Notes under the pieces: model-generated
Seen by the model: only the letters and a program-made list of their open reading frames with translations
Told to the model about the DNA's origin: nothing
Databases searched by the model: none
Source of the DNA: Sperchopsis tessellata
Lineage: Eukaryota; Arthropoda; Insecta; Coleoptera; Hydrophilidae
NCBI GenBank assembly: GCA_033557685.1
Contig: JAWQRN010000052.1
Span: 1 to 45,231, forward strand
Direction of reading: 5' to 3'
Length of the DNA stretch: 45,231 bases
In this document: piece by piece, positions 1-10,942 of the stretch
Layout of the letters: every line of letters begins with the position of its first letter
Numbering within the stretch: position 1 is the first letter of the stretch
Translations under genes and position numbers: made by a program

Positions 1-487
1 TACATACTTGTTCTGCCAAATATATGTAGGTGTAATTGCAGTAAACAGTAAATAACAATATCACGGCCAACTGTACGAGATATCTTTCCATGCAGCGGCA
101 CTATGCTAATGTTTCGACCACTGTTGTAATGAATATCTTCAAAGACGAATGATTTAATTTGAATGAACATGAAAAAAGTGTACTTTATTGTGTGAAAACG
201 CATCTTTTATCATTACTTTATCTTATACAAAATAATGTTCCCATTATTTTGTATTCCGACGAGTCTGCGATTCAATTTGACATGGCATACATTTATTTAT
301 TAAAATGAGTTGAATTTAGAAGAATTTTTTAGTAAGTATTACCATCCAGGCTATCAATAAACCTTTTTGTAAATACATTTTAGGAAATTCAGTTTCTAGT
401 TTCAAGTTACATATACAAGATAACCCAAGAATGAGCGATGTAAAAGTTTACTGTTTGATACAAAATATATTTCATGCAATTATTTTA
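1..487. other. AT-rich non-coding stretch
   Basis: I see no coding region, RNA gene or clear repeat here. The sequence is AT-rich and every frame is densely stopped. It borders the remnant of a minus-strand Tc1/mariner-like transposase that begins at about 488, so part of it may be that transposon's 3' flank, but no terminal inverted repeat was recognised. Confidence 0.5.
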
Positions 488-785
488 CTAGTGTAAAACC
501 ACATCTCTCAAATATCCCTTCATTTTTACTCTGACTCTTCCTGCACTATCCAAAGCAATTTACATTACTATGCGCAAAGCTGAGGTCTCCAAACTTCTTA
601 TATCAGCCATAATGGTGTCTTTGAGATGCTGGATTGTATTTGGCTTGTTCAAATATACCCGCACCTTTAAGCTGCCCTGCAAAAAGAAATAAAACGCCGT
701 TAAATCTGATGTTCGAGTATGTATTTCTCAAAACCATCAAGCTATGTAGTCGCTTTGGCGGTCTGTCTGCTGGAATCATATGTCA
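488..785 (-). pseudogene. Tc1/mariner-like transposase C-terminus, degenerate
   Basis: Read on the minus strand, 785 to 488 encodes the last part of a DDE transposase of the IS630/Tc1/mariner superfamily. The clearest block is TSDLTAFYFFLQGSLK followed by VYLNKPNTIQHLKDTI. This corresponds to the conserved family segment in which 'SPDLTPLDFF-W--LK' follows the second catalytic aspartate and precedes 'NKP-TI-DLK'. The reading then continues through a C-terminal arginine-rich tail to a TAG at 488-490. In-frame stops interrupt the segment around 550, 725 and 760. In such proteins this region holds the final acidic residue of the catalytic triad; here that position reads Y rather than D or E, so the copy is dead. 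The N-terminal DNA-binding half is not recognisable. Similarity was judged by eye; the superfamily is likely, the subfamily is not determined. Confidence 0.6.
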
Positions 786-789
786 GGAT

Positions 790-2155
790 TATCCTCGACC
801 GAATGTCGTAAAAACATGATCAGAGTCCACCGTGCAGTGGAGGTGACGATTTTAGTGTGGCCCTTCTCTTTCTCGAAAAATTTGCATTGCCATCTCATTG
901 CGGAGAAGTACTACTATCACTTCTTGGGGGATCCCCGATCCTAAAACCGGACGACTAAATTTCTGACCTGCTATTCCCAGGAGAGAGACATTAAAATGCC
1001 GACAGTGTTTCCTTTTACGATTTGAAAAATTAAAAGTAAACATTTTAAATTTCCAACGCGTGCGTTCAAATAAATTATAATCTTCCAGGTTCCAATTAAA
1101 TAGCTGAAACAAGAGAAGCCATTGAAAAGTGTCACTGTTGGCTGAATATTCAATACAACTTTTATCGATGCCAAGCTCTTAATTTCTTAACTGTAAAAAA
1201 ACAATATTGACTTAAACTATATCAAACACCTACGCAAAAAATTATTTCGAATTTATTATCTACAGAGTTTATTAATGTTTGCGATATGCTAACCTGTCAT
1301 ATGAATTGCTTATTCGTATTGGAACAGTTGCATGCTTTGTATTAAATGTATTATTGAACCGACTAAGCATTTCAATGATTAACGGTATGAGTTATGGTGT
1401 TATTTTACAACTCCAGCTGCGGATGAGTAAATAAATCTCTTGGAATGGATTACATTTGTTAATTTACTGCAACAAACTGATATTATATTCGACACATACG
1501 ACCGAAACTAATGAAAGGTTTTTAACAGTAACACTCGATACGTTCTAGCAATTATTAGGAACCTAGAACTAGAATTACGAACAAAATAATTTCTGGTAAC
1601 AATAGAAGGTGCATCCACCTGCAAATATTTACAAATAAATTGTATATACTATTGACAGCATGTCAATTCTCTAGCCGATTAAATTATCCGTTGGTCAACA
1701 GATGTATTTTTAAATTATGTCTCGGCGACGAAAGTTATTACCATTTTTTTATTTATTTTATGTTGACCTATTTTATATAAAAAGTCCCAGGTGTGGAACT
1801 TACCTGGGGCTTTTTCCACATCCAGTACTCCCACTTGAATATGTTTCTAAAACATGCACATGGTCTTAATCGCCTACAATAAATGTACCCACAGTTAACC
1901 ATAAAAACTACCAGATTTCGTATCTCATTCGCTTATCTAATGACCGCAGATTCCTTCTCCAGTTACAAATGTTCATTCACATATTATTTCATGATAATAT
2001 ATAAGAAATGTGCAGAATTTGTGCTTAAGAATTATGCTTTTCACCATTTAGTGTTTAAATAAGTGCATTACATTAGATGTAGAGGTATTCTTACTCTATA
2101 AACTTTCTATTGTGTGATTATTTTTACGTAAACCTGGCTACACACGTTACGTAAA
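790..2155. other. No recognised gene; unassigned open frames and one hairpin
   Basis: Two short minus-strand open frames (852-1112 and 971-1174) cover part of this stretch, but neither shows a domain or motif I recognise. Some of it may be the decayed N-terminal half of the transposase remnant at 488-785. The rest is AT-rich. The only structure seen is the inverted repeat at 1779-1815. Confidence 0.45.
1779..1815. repeat. Short inverted repeat (14-bp arms)
   Basis: The arms at 1779-1792 (AAAAAGTCCCAGGT) and 1802-1815 (ACCTGGGGCTTTTT) pair at 13 of 14 positions (one G:T) around a 9-nt loop. The stem does not extend further, so it is shorter than a typical animal microRNA precursor. It may be a chance or transposon-derived palindrome. 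Confidence 0.55.
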
Positions 2156-2164
2156 AGTGCACAG
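2156..2164. repeat. Left copy of a 9-bp flanking direct repeat (AGTGCACAG)
   Basis: AGTGCACAG lies immediately outside the left inverted repeat of the transposon at 2165-3865. The identical 9-mer occurs at 3866-3874, outside the right repeat, so the pair is read as a target-site duplication. Its core GTGCAC is itself a palindrome. Confidence 0.6.
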
Positions 2165-3865
2165 AAATGTGGCTCTTATTTACTCTTGTAGAACATTTTT
2201 TGGGGATTTTTTTCGCGGTTCCATTTTATGAATAAGAAAATCTGCTAAAAATTTCAGCTCAATCGAATAACAGGAAAGGGTGTCCCTGGGAAAAAGCAAG
2301 AATTCCAACTCAGGAGATGAGAAACTACATCCTAAAATTAAAATCTTGGTACCAAGAATGGAGGCAACTACAAAATCACGTTGGGAGATCAGCGGAGGCC
2401 CATAAGAAAAAAGAAGCAAATTTTGATATTGTACATGCTAACGCTTTGGAGGTGATTACTATGGAAGAAGATAAGCAGTTTTTATTAAGCAAAGGTTAAA
2501 AGAAAGGCCAGGATTATCGGGAATTTGAAACAGAAAGAAGAGCTGCGGAACGAGAAAAGACAGCCCTGATCAGAAAAGAGAGAAGCGATCGTGAAACTGC
2601 ACAATTAAGTGAGTAATGTAGTAAACAATCATTCAATACTGATAATTTTTGTAGATTTCTGTTGTTTTATTTGATTTCATATCATGGAATCTCTTCTATT
2701 CTTAAAGAGCAAACTGCCGAATTGATGTCGCTATCGTCAACTCCAAGCAGCAGTTTAGAATCGGATATTAATGTAGTACCAGTTTCTGGAAAATCCATTG
2801 ACAATATTGTGGTAAAAATCCTCTCGCAGAAATAAAATATAAGAAAGGACACCGTAAAGCAATGAGTACTAAGCTTGTTGCGGCCATAGATAAATGTAAA
2901 ATCAGTGACAGGGATGCTGTTCATATTCTGATTGCTCCTACAGAGGCATTGGGTCATGATGTCCAGGACTTTGTCACCAACATGTCATCCATTCCCATTT
3001 CTAGAGAAAAACTACACGAAGAAAAGGTTGAAACTGAAACTGAAATTAGGAACCACTTCAAGGATACCAAATTGAATGCTGCTGCTATACATTGGGATGC
3101 CAAACTACTTCCAGCGTTAACAGGTAAAGAGACTGTGGATATACCTCTGGAACTGGAAAAGATCAGGCATCTGCTGTTTGTGAAACTCTTTCTAAATGGG
3201 GTCTACAGAATTATGGTAAAGAATTAGTTTCAATATCATTTTTTTTTTAGAAAAAGATCTTATGTATATACCTTGTAGGCAGCATATGAAATCATTCTTA
3301 GAAGCATTTTAAAGAAAAAGATGGTTAAAACTACAGGTTTGACTTAAAAATTAAACAATTTCAAAACATTTGGTCTGGAATCAATGTTAATAATTTCCGA
3401 TCCGGGATTGAAACCGAAAAGGTTAAGAGACACTTGAATCAGGGCGATCTATCTCGAATTCTTGACTTTGTTAGAAATACTTTGAGGGAACAGCAGCTTG
3501 GAGAGGATTATAGGGAATCTTTAGAATTAACCGCAATTTTCTTTGGCAAAGCACCACCTGGTGGAATATCTTTCCGTGTTCCGGGGACCATCCAACATGC
3601 GAGTCAAAATCTATTTATTGCTTGTAAATATTTCTGTTTAGTAGTGAATTTGTATTATTATATTGTAATTAATATTTCGTAAGATAAACAGATAACATTG
3701 ATTTTTTTGAGATTTTATGATATTTTCGATAATAAGGACCCAGAGGCACCACCTTTCCTTTATCTGATTGAGCTCAAATTTTACACAGATTATGCTTTCA
3801 AAATATGGAGCCACAATGCGAGGTAGAGCGAAGAAAATTCAAACATTGAAAATAAGAGCCCCCCT
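2165..3865 (+). mobile_element. DNA transposon with ~125-bp degenerate TIRs and 9-bp TSD; superfamily unassigned
   Basis: Two inverted arms bound this 1.7 kb segment. The outer block GGCTCTTATTT (2171-2181) matches the complement of 3850-3860. The inner block (2237-2290 against 3739-3791) matches at roughly three quarters of positions and includes AGCTCAATC and GGAAAGG in both arms. A shorter shared block, CCATTTTATGAA against CCATATTTTGAA, lies between them. The 9-bp direct repeat outside both arms supports a cut-and-paste insertion. Inside is a broken gene on the plus strand. The 9-bp duplication is unlike Tc1/mariner (TA), piggyBac (TTAA) or Harbinger (3 bp); it is nearer to Mutator-like (9-11 bp) or hAT/P-type (8 bp) elements, but the protein does not let me choose. 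The arms differ by one base in spacing next to the duplication. Confidence 0.65.
2317..3630 (+). pseudogene. Broken gene of an insect-repetitive family, probably the transposon's own protein
   Basis: The reading is split over several frames. An N-terminal charged, coiled-coil-like part (2317-2610, rich in E, K and R) is followed by a plausible intron with GTGAGT at about 2610 and a CTTAAAG acceptor at about 2708. The central block (2862-3227) carries SDRDAVHILIAPTEALGHDV, then a segment ending in IHWDAKLLPALTG. The final block (3380-3630) carries DYRESLELTAIFFGKAPPGG followed by FRVPGTIQHA. I recall this combination of blocks from many uncharacterised, multi-copy insect and cnidarian proteins with a predicted RNase H-like/DDE core, but I cannot name its superfamily with certainty. 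Compared with that family, sequence is missing between the second and third blocks. Stops near 2500 and 3227 show it is not functional. Its position between the inverted repeats suggests it is the element's own transposase-type gene. Confidence 0.6.
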
Positions 3866-3874
3866 AGTGCACAG
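3866..3874. repeat. Right copy of the 9-bp flanking direct repeat (AGTGCACAG)
   Basis: Identical to 2156-2164 and placed directly after the right inverted arm. Together the two copies mark the insertion site of the 2.2-3.9 kb transposon. Confidence 0.6.
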
Positions 3875-5185
3875 CCTCAGACCACTGCAAACCGCTCAGG
3901 TTCCAGACCTGTGCAAGTCTCCCTCCATTCAATTCAAATCGCCCTCGCTAAATTAGTAAGCAATTCAATATGAAAATTAGGATCTTGCCATAACAGCCGT
4001 TGCAGTTCCAACTTTCGACTTCATTTAACTTTTCAACAAATTTAAAATATATCATTTGTTTTGACTATCCATAGACACAGTTCACTCTTGTAAATTTCAA
4101 TAAATTCAACCATGGTTTAGCGAGCTGTCAAATTTGAAGTCACTATACAGAGTGCGATATTAATGATTGAGAGCAACTGAGTAAACACTCCGCAACATTC
4201 CTCCACACGCTTTGCTTTATCCAGTACTTGTGCTCAACTCTCAAAACTTGTGCAGTTTTCCCGTCCACAGGTTCTACAAAAACTGCAAAAGTTGGACTTG
4301 AGCAGTTTTTATAACATAGATTTCAGTAACGTGTAGAGCCAGTTTAACAGTTGTACTAATGTCCATTTAGTATTAATCAAATTTTAACGAGTTTCAACTC
4401 GTATGCAATTTAGTATAAGGATAAATACAAGCATGCATTATAAAAATGTGTTATATGATATATTTAAACTTGCTTTATCTCAACTAACTCTCTGTCTTTA
4501 CAACATAGCAAATAACTTACATAGTGTCCAAATATTCAGAATAAAAATAAGTCGTCAAATGACCAGCCAACAATAAACGTTTTACAACTAACTTTTTTTT
4601 AAAACGCAATATTATCAAATATTTAACATTGTATGTTATTTAAACTAATTAATATAAATTGGAAATTATTATATAACCGATAATATTCATACATAGGTGA
4701 GAACAGAACAAACATTGCTATCTTTAAAAGTCGAATTATACAAGTGCCTGGAGTGCTAAAAGCTAATAATCAGTTTTGTGGACACTCAGCGCAACTTTCA
4801 CGAGCTGATATTGCAATTTTAAGGCAAAAAAATATACCGCGAGCTCTACTCGATTACAGGATGCTCTATGACTCGATTACAAATAAATTACACTTTAATT
4901 GCATTATGCAATCTTATTAATTAATTCGCATGTAGTATATTGAAGATATTTTCTATATGTACCTAAATATTTTAAAATGTAGAAAAAAAGCTCCAGGATA
5001 AACTAGAACACAACGCAAAGCCATCAAATAAAACTTCATATTGACACTTAAATTATGTTTTCTCTAGTACTGAATATGATTTGTTTCATAATAATGCACT
5101 ATAATATATATAATCTGAAAATGAAAATAACTCAATTTATGTATCATTGTGATTAAGCCCCCACTTAAATATAAGTACCTACCCA
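3875..5185. other. AT-rich non-coding stretch
   Basis: No gene, RNA gene or known element is recognised. Frames are short and densely stopped. No tRNA-like T-loop motif was seen on either strand. Confidence 0.5.
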
Positions 5186-5457
5186 TGTTAGGGTCGAGAA
5201 CCGCCCACTTGCACCATTGAAGGCTGCCAGTGCCCGTCAGAGAATCAGTCTTGCCCTGGTTTTCAAACAGAACATGTTAATCAGTCTTGTCCTGGTTCTA
5301 ACATATGTTTAAACTTTCACATAAAGCAATCGACTCAAGAAGTAGTGTTATTTTTCCTTACATCAAAGGCAAGGTGGTCCTTCAAAATACCAGTTTACAA
5401 CAACGGTGAATAAATCAATAAAGCCACATCTTTGATTCTACTAATCGGATCAAAACA
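5186..5457 (+). mobile_element. Candidate solo LTR (weak)
   Basis: The segment starts TGTTAGGGTC and ends ATCAAAACA, so it has TG...CA ends. It contains AATAAATCAATAAA, a possible polyadenylation signal, near 5410, and it is less AT-rich than its surroundings. It also has an internal 19-bp direct repeat with one mismatch (5243 and 5279, spacing 36). No flanking target duplication is visible (ACCCA before, GTTAG after). It does not resemble the LTR at 10.94-11.43 kb, so it is not the missing 5' LTR of element A. A second copy elsewhere in the genome would be needed to confirm it. Confidence 0.28.
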
Positions 5458-5879
5458 GTTAGAGCGAACTATTTATTTGGCACATTTTTGTAGACTTAAA
5501 AGGTTCATAACTTTTATGTTAAATAACTGAATAATTAAATAATTCTCAAATAAATTTATGATATAATGGTATTTTGTAAATAAAACTTTTGATAGATATG
5601 TTAAAAATATCCCTTTTTTTTCCGGAGATGAAACTTTATTATCAAATTTTATAAAACAAACGCAAAACTTTGTTACATACTGCATAAATTTCCCTGAAGC
5701 GCGAGAGGTTGGATTGTCTAAACTATTCATAGTAAACTCGAAGGTAACACAGCAAAATTAATACTCATGGCAGCACTAAAGAAATATTAATTATAAACTA
5801 CGGAAATACACAACAAATAGATAAATTATATATGAAACTAGATAATGGTTAATAGTTTTCGTTTCTAAAATTCACTTAA

Positions 5880-6390
5880 TAAATAATGCAAATAAAGTTT
5901 TAGAGATAGAATTGTTAAGAAAACAAACACTTAGCAAATTTATAAACTCAATACCACTTGAAATATCAGATGCTGTTTATAACAAGAACCCAGACACTTA
6001 AGACACTGCTATTAAAAACGCTGACGAAATAGAAACTAGATGTAGAGATATAATGGAAAACACAGCATTTTTTAAGAATAAATAATAAACAAAATTTAAA
6101 TCAACCCATATGACGAATACAAATCCACAATTCTTTTCAAGACCAAATTTTACACAGAATTTCTTTAGATCGAATTTTAACAAAACTATCAACAACTGTT
6201 TGCAACCCGAACTATACAAGAATTGAACAGACCTGTACCAAATCAATTTATATAAAATATTCAAAAACAATTTCCTACTAGAACAATGCAAGAATTTAAT
6301 AAAGATGTGCCAAATCAAAATAAATTTAACAACCCGCAAAATTCCGCACGATCTAGGTATCCAAAGCCTATGTAAGGAAACTAAATGTCA
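5880..6390 (+). pseudogene. Element A Gag C-terminal remnant
   Basis: In an open frame interrupted by stops, the sequence reads KFINSIPLEISDAVYNKNPD, then a DEIETRCRDIMENTA segment, then an asparagine- and phenylalanine-rich tail (NPQFFSRPNF and similar). This resembles the C-terminal half of errantivirus Gag, which typically lacks a classical zinc knuckle and ends in a basic, N/R/F-rich region; I see no CCHC motif here. Gag would form the particle shell and bind the genomic RNA. The N-terminal part is absent. A stop lies at 5999-6001, and a frame change follows at about 6080. The minus-strand open frame at 5998-6339 is a shadow of this region. Confidence 0.6.
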
Positions 6391-9300
6391 TTTTTAGACC
6401 CAAATGAAATCGTTATAGATCTCGAGACTAATGAAATAGATTACCTGTGTTATCCCGATAACGAAATAGAAACACATCTAAATGCAGAAGAAGAAGAAAT
6501 GGACGAAACTCAACTAGAGTGAAATTTTCACAATTTCACACAAAACATATCACCTGATATAAAAATTAAAAACCCTCCGATGAAAATTTTGAGACACCGG
6601 AGCAGAGTTAAATCTCGTCAAACCCCAATTAATACAAAAATATTTCCCTAAATCTCTGGTATTGCTACAGTCCCATGTCAACCCGAAATGAAACTCACAG
6701 GCTATTTCAAAGCCGTTTCCTTAGATTTCTCCCCCCATTTCGATATGCAGTTAGGAATCAAAGATATACAAAAATTAAATGCAATAATAGACTTAAACCA
6801 GAAAATTCTAATACAACCAAATATGACACATAAATTACATTTTGACGATAGTAATATTACACCTCAAAATTTTCACTTCCAAATACACAAGGAGACCTTC
6901 AAACAAAAATATGATTTTTGATTGAATATCTCATCTCTAAATAAAGAAGAGAAAAAACCTTTTCTAAAAATAGTATCACAGTTTTAACACATTTTTAAAA
7001 AAGATATGATACATTTTTACCTACAACTGCTATAAAACATGAAATAAAAACCACGGATGAAAACCTAATTTACATCAGACCTATATGTAATCAAATTAAA
7101 ATTCAAGAACACATTATTAAACTTTTAGAACAGAATATAATAAATCATTCAGTCACCCTAGAGGATAAATTCCCACTACCACTAATTGAAGATATATTAG
7201 ATAAGTTGGGGCGTGCACAATATTTTTCCACATTAGACTTATCTGCGGGCTACCACCAAATAGAAATACACTTAAAATCTAAACAAAAGACAGCTTTTTG
7301 TACAGCAAATGGACATTACGAGTTCAACCTAATGCTATATGGTCTCAGAAATGCTCCAGCCACTTTCCAACATTTTATGAATCACGTTTTTAAAGATAAC
7401 ATAGGCAAGGATTGCGTATTATATCTTGATGACATTATTATATTCTCCCCAAATCTCGAAGAACATCTAAAATCAATAAAAAGAATCTTTCAAAAAATTT
7501 CAGATTTTAATCTCACTTTACAACCTGATAAATGAGAATTTCTTCAACACGAAGCCGAATTCCTTGGTCATATAATAATACCCGATGATGTAGATCCTAA
7601 TGCAAAAAAGATCGAAGCTATTGATAAATTTCCTCTTCCCGATCTCATATAGAAATTAAATCTTTCCTTGGACTCCTTGACTTCTATAGAAAATTCATTC
7701 CGAACTTTGCCCAAATAACAAAAGTTTTCACTCTACAACTCAAAAAGAATGCCACCATCAAACCAGACCTTTATAAAGGTCTGGTTTGATAGTACCGTTG
7801 AACTTTGCAAGACACTTTTGAAAAATGACCCTATCTTACAGTATCCAGATTTTTTACAACAATTTACACTTACAACCGATGCAAGTAAAGATGCGCTTGG
7901 ATCTGTCCTACCACAGAACGGACATCCCATCGCGTACGCTTGACGAATTTTAAACTCAGTTGAACAAAACTATTCCACCACGGAAAAGGATCTATTGGAA
8001 ATTATATGGTCCACAAAACACTTCAGACCCTATCTTTATGGTACTAAATTCATAATAAAAACCGATCACAGACCCCTCACTTGCCTCTTCTAACGTAAAG
8101 AACCAAACGCAAAAAACTAGATGGAAATTAAAACTTTTAGATTATAAACATGAAATTAAGTACAAACCAGGAAAAGAAAACTACGTCCCAGATGCATTAT
8201 CACGTATTAAAATTTACAACAATGAAATCAATGATTCACTTTCTATTAAAACCTAACCAGATATTATTACAGATAAAGAAATAAATGCTATCGATGATTT
8301 CCTTAATCAAATCACCAATCATAAGAAGCCCAAATCCTGATCATTCCGAATTAGAAGCACCTGTAGTTTCTCTCCATCCAGAATATGACAAAATGACCGT
8401 TCATTCGCATGAAGGTATACAACAAATAGAAATACCCCATAAAGATGTTTGTATTAATCAATATCAAAACCAAATATTATTTGACACTCTAGATCATTTT
8501 CACAAGCAACCATTTCAAAATGAAAATTATTTTATAACACAAAATCAAGACTCACATGCATTTTACCGTATGGCTATTCCAACAAAGAAATTCTTAAGGC
8601 ATAAAAAGAAATTAATATACCTAATCAAGTACAGGCAATATATTTTAAGGGTAGAACTATGGAAAGAGAAATAGTAAAAGTCATACGACAAAATGTTAAT
8701 AATGTAAAATTAAAAAACATAGAGGAATCACCGAAAAATGTAATTTACAGAAAATCTTATATTATTGGCTGTCATTAGACAAATACACCACCAAATACAT
8801 AAACAACCGTGAGATATGTAAATTGGCTAAAATAGATCGAAACATGATCAAAGCCCCAATTTCCTTAACACCCAATCCAAAAACACCTTTCGAAATACTT
8901 CGCATTGATGTTTGTACCATTGAAAACAATAATATACTGACAATAGTAGATTCCTTCTCTAAATATGCTCAAGCAGATTTAATGCAAAACAGAACCTCAA
9001 TACATTTCATTGTACTATTATCCCAATATATCTCCCATCATGGAATCCCTCATCAAATTATATTAAAAAATGATGCAACCTTTTGCAATATACTCTCACA
9101 AGAATTTTTCAAACTACACAAAATTAATCACTATACAACATCAGTTGAAAACTCAAAATCTAACAGTATAGTAGAACGGTTTCATTCTTCACTTATAGAA
9201 TCTTTACGCTTTTCAAAATAGGAAAGATAAAAAAAAAATCATTTGATGCATTGTTAAATATTGCGGTACTTTCCTACAATAACTCGACACATAACACTAC

Positions 9301-9610
9301 CAAATTTACACCCTTCCAAATTATCAATGGACCATTAGAGAATAAATTGCCTTTAAATCAAAATGAAAACAAATGATTACCTGGAAAACAGAAATAGAAT
9401 GTGTAATATCATTAATCAACAAGACAGAGAAAATATTATTAAAATTAAACAAAACATTCAGAATACACAAACCAATAAAAAACCAGAAAAACTAATTTTA
9501 GGACAACTTGCGTTTATTAAAAGAACAAAACATAATCCCGATTAAAGTAACTGATAAAACCTTCCTAACGAAAAATCTAAATTTCCAAATTTAGGAATAC
9601 CAAAATTAAT
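6384..9610 (+). pseudogene. Element A Pol polyprotein remnant (PR-RT-RH-IN)
   Basis: Domains occur in the standard Ty3/gypsy order. The protease site DTGA is at 6593-6604, in a frame shifted from its upstream sequence. RT (7080-7620) shows FSTLDLSAGYHQIEI, then YGLRNAPATFQ and the catalytic motif YLDD (in VLYLDDIIIFS, about 7420). The segment expected between LLEQNII and KFPLP is mostly missing, so about 30 residues are deleted near 7150. RNase H (7800-8100) shows LTTDASKDALG and TEKDLLEIIWSTKHFR. The integrase core (8820-9220) shows LRIDV, a KNDATF segment in which the second D is kept, and SNSIVERFHSSLIE with the glutamate. Many stops and frameshifts separate these parts, so no polyprotein could be made. 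Codon use is extremely AT-rich, like the flanks. Confidence 0.8.
7757..7790. repeat. Perfect 34-bp palindrome inside element A pol
   Basis: The left arm ATCAAACCAGACCTTTA is followed directly by its exact reverse complement. It lies in the linker between RT and RNase H. The left half reads in frame as the expected pol sequence (ATIKPDLYK), whereas the right half introduces two stops before the normal reading resumes at STVELCK. This suggests a copied-back inverted duplication of about 15 nt after the element was complete. Confidence 0.85.
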
Positions 9611-10942
9611 AAGACTAAACTAAACCTGATTATCAGCCTTCAGACTCTTCAAGTGGCAACTGACAATATCGAAATTAAACTAATCAATAACTTTGTCCTC
9701 CCAATACGTCTAGGTAAGGCCTATGAATTCAAGATTATCACCTTTTATTATACGAAATTCCACTAGACCAAATTGTTAAAATAAAAACTAATCTTAATCG
9801 AAAAATTACTTAGATGCGAGAAAATTTAGATAAACCAGACATTATAAAATTTTCCGGCGTTAGAAAATACTAGTACTATTTTCAATCAAACATTACAAAA
9901 ATTAAACAGTATAGATATACAAGTTAATAATTTGATAACACAACGATCAAAGAGATCCCCATTTGATTTTATTGGAAAAGGGACTAATTACTTGTTTGGT
10001 ATTATGGACTCAGACGAATCAAATCAAATACATGATACACTAAAAATGTTATAAAATAATCAAAATAAATTAGTAGAATTTGAAGAAGAATCCCAGAACA
10101 TTATTAACATTCATTTTGACAAAATAACCCAACAAATTACCGCACTGGGAAACATAATCTCCTCATTAAAAAATATATTTGGTGTAGAGTATGATTTCTG
10201 CATTTAATGCAACAAACCATTATATTAAATACAGACATTGATAACTTTAATAAATTCATATCCCAACTAACCAATGGTATAACCTTTGACTTACGAAGTA
10301 TTATCCACCCTCAAATTTTATCATATGATACTTTTCACAAGGAATTACAAAAATTGAAAACAATATATAACAAAGGGATAATACCACTCAAAGACAATCA
10401 TAACTTTTTCAGTATATAACAAATTAAAGTTGGATACTTTAATGAAAAAATCCTTATAAAAATTAATGTACCACTTAATTTCCCCAAAATTACTCAGTTA
10501 TACCAAATTGAATATGTACCCATTAAAGACATTACTATTGATGAAAAATGCAATAGTGTTATAAAAGATAATAATGAAGTAACATGATCCAAGACAAGTT
10601 ATGTCCATTGAAGACAAATGGATCTTCACTAAAGACAATAATCATAAAGATAACTTGTGTATTAACGAAATTTTTTCAGGTTCAACTCAAAATTGTTATT
10701 TAATCCAATATTTATACCATTCTAATTATGTAAAACATGTTAAAAATATAAATGTATTTGTATTAATTATACTTGACAATAATACATTAGAGTACAATAG
10801 TGAATCTAATGGTAGACAAATTTTAAATTCAAATCATCTTATAAAATTGCCTAATGACTGTTCTTTTACTATATTTAATGAAAAATATAAAGATCACTTG
10901 GACATTAAACCAAGTTCTATATTAAAACTCACTAAAATTTAG
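9611..10942 (+). pseudogene. Element A Env (baculovirus F-like errantivirus envelope) remnant
   Basis: The third gene position and its motifs fit an errantivirus envelope protein, a relative of baculovirus F-type fusion proteins. A basic tetrapeptide RSKR is encoded at 9944-9955, the type of site cleaved by furin. It is followed directly by a segment reading FDFIGKGTNYLFGIMD, which resembles the fusion-peptide region of that family. Open segments continue at 10207-10419 and 10601-10942; the last ends in a lysine- and isoleucine-rich tail at the stop just before the LTR. Stops occur at about 9780, 9810, 10050 and 10205, so the gene is dead. The frame is lost in the N-terminal third, so the signal peptide and start cannot be fixed. 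In intact relatives the product would sit in the membrane and mediate cell-to-cell entry. Confidence 0.65.

Larger units (their letters stand above)
5880..10942 (+). mobile_element. Errantivirus-like Ty3/gypsy element A (5'-truncated; gag, pol and env remnants)
   Basis: The order gag end, protease, reverse transcriptase, RNase H, integrase, env is that of insect errantiviruses (the 17.6/297/gypsy group). All three genes are broken by stops and frameshifts. No 5' LTR resembling the downstream LTR was found upstream, and coding similarity begins abruptly at about 5880 inside gag, so the 5' part is missing. The 3' side runs through env to the LTR beginning at about 10.94 kb. Two internal lesions stand out: a deletion in the N-terminal RT region near 7150 and a 34-bp palindrome in the RNase H linker at 7757-7790. 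Confidence 0.8.

Noticed and set aside
634..819. Plus-strand 61-codon frame
   Set aside because: It is antisense to the recognisable Tc1/mariner-like transposase remnant.
852..1174. Two minus-strand open frames of 86 and 67 codons
   Set aside because: No recognisable domain, compositional signal or neighbouring gene structure. They overlap each other and may be chance frames or remnants of the transposase at 488-785.
3768..3956. Plus-strand 62-codon frame at the right end of the transposon
   Set aside because: It crosses the right inverted repeat and the 9-bp duplication, so it is not a gene.
5473..5730. Minus-strand 85-codon frame
   Set aside because: AT-rich, phenylalanine- and isoleucine-rich translation without any motif; treated as chance.
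5998..6339. Minus-strand 113-codon frame
   Set aside because: Antisense shadow of the element A Gag region; the plus strand carries the recognisable protein similarity.
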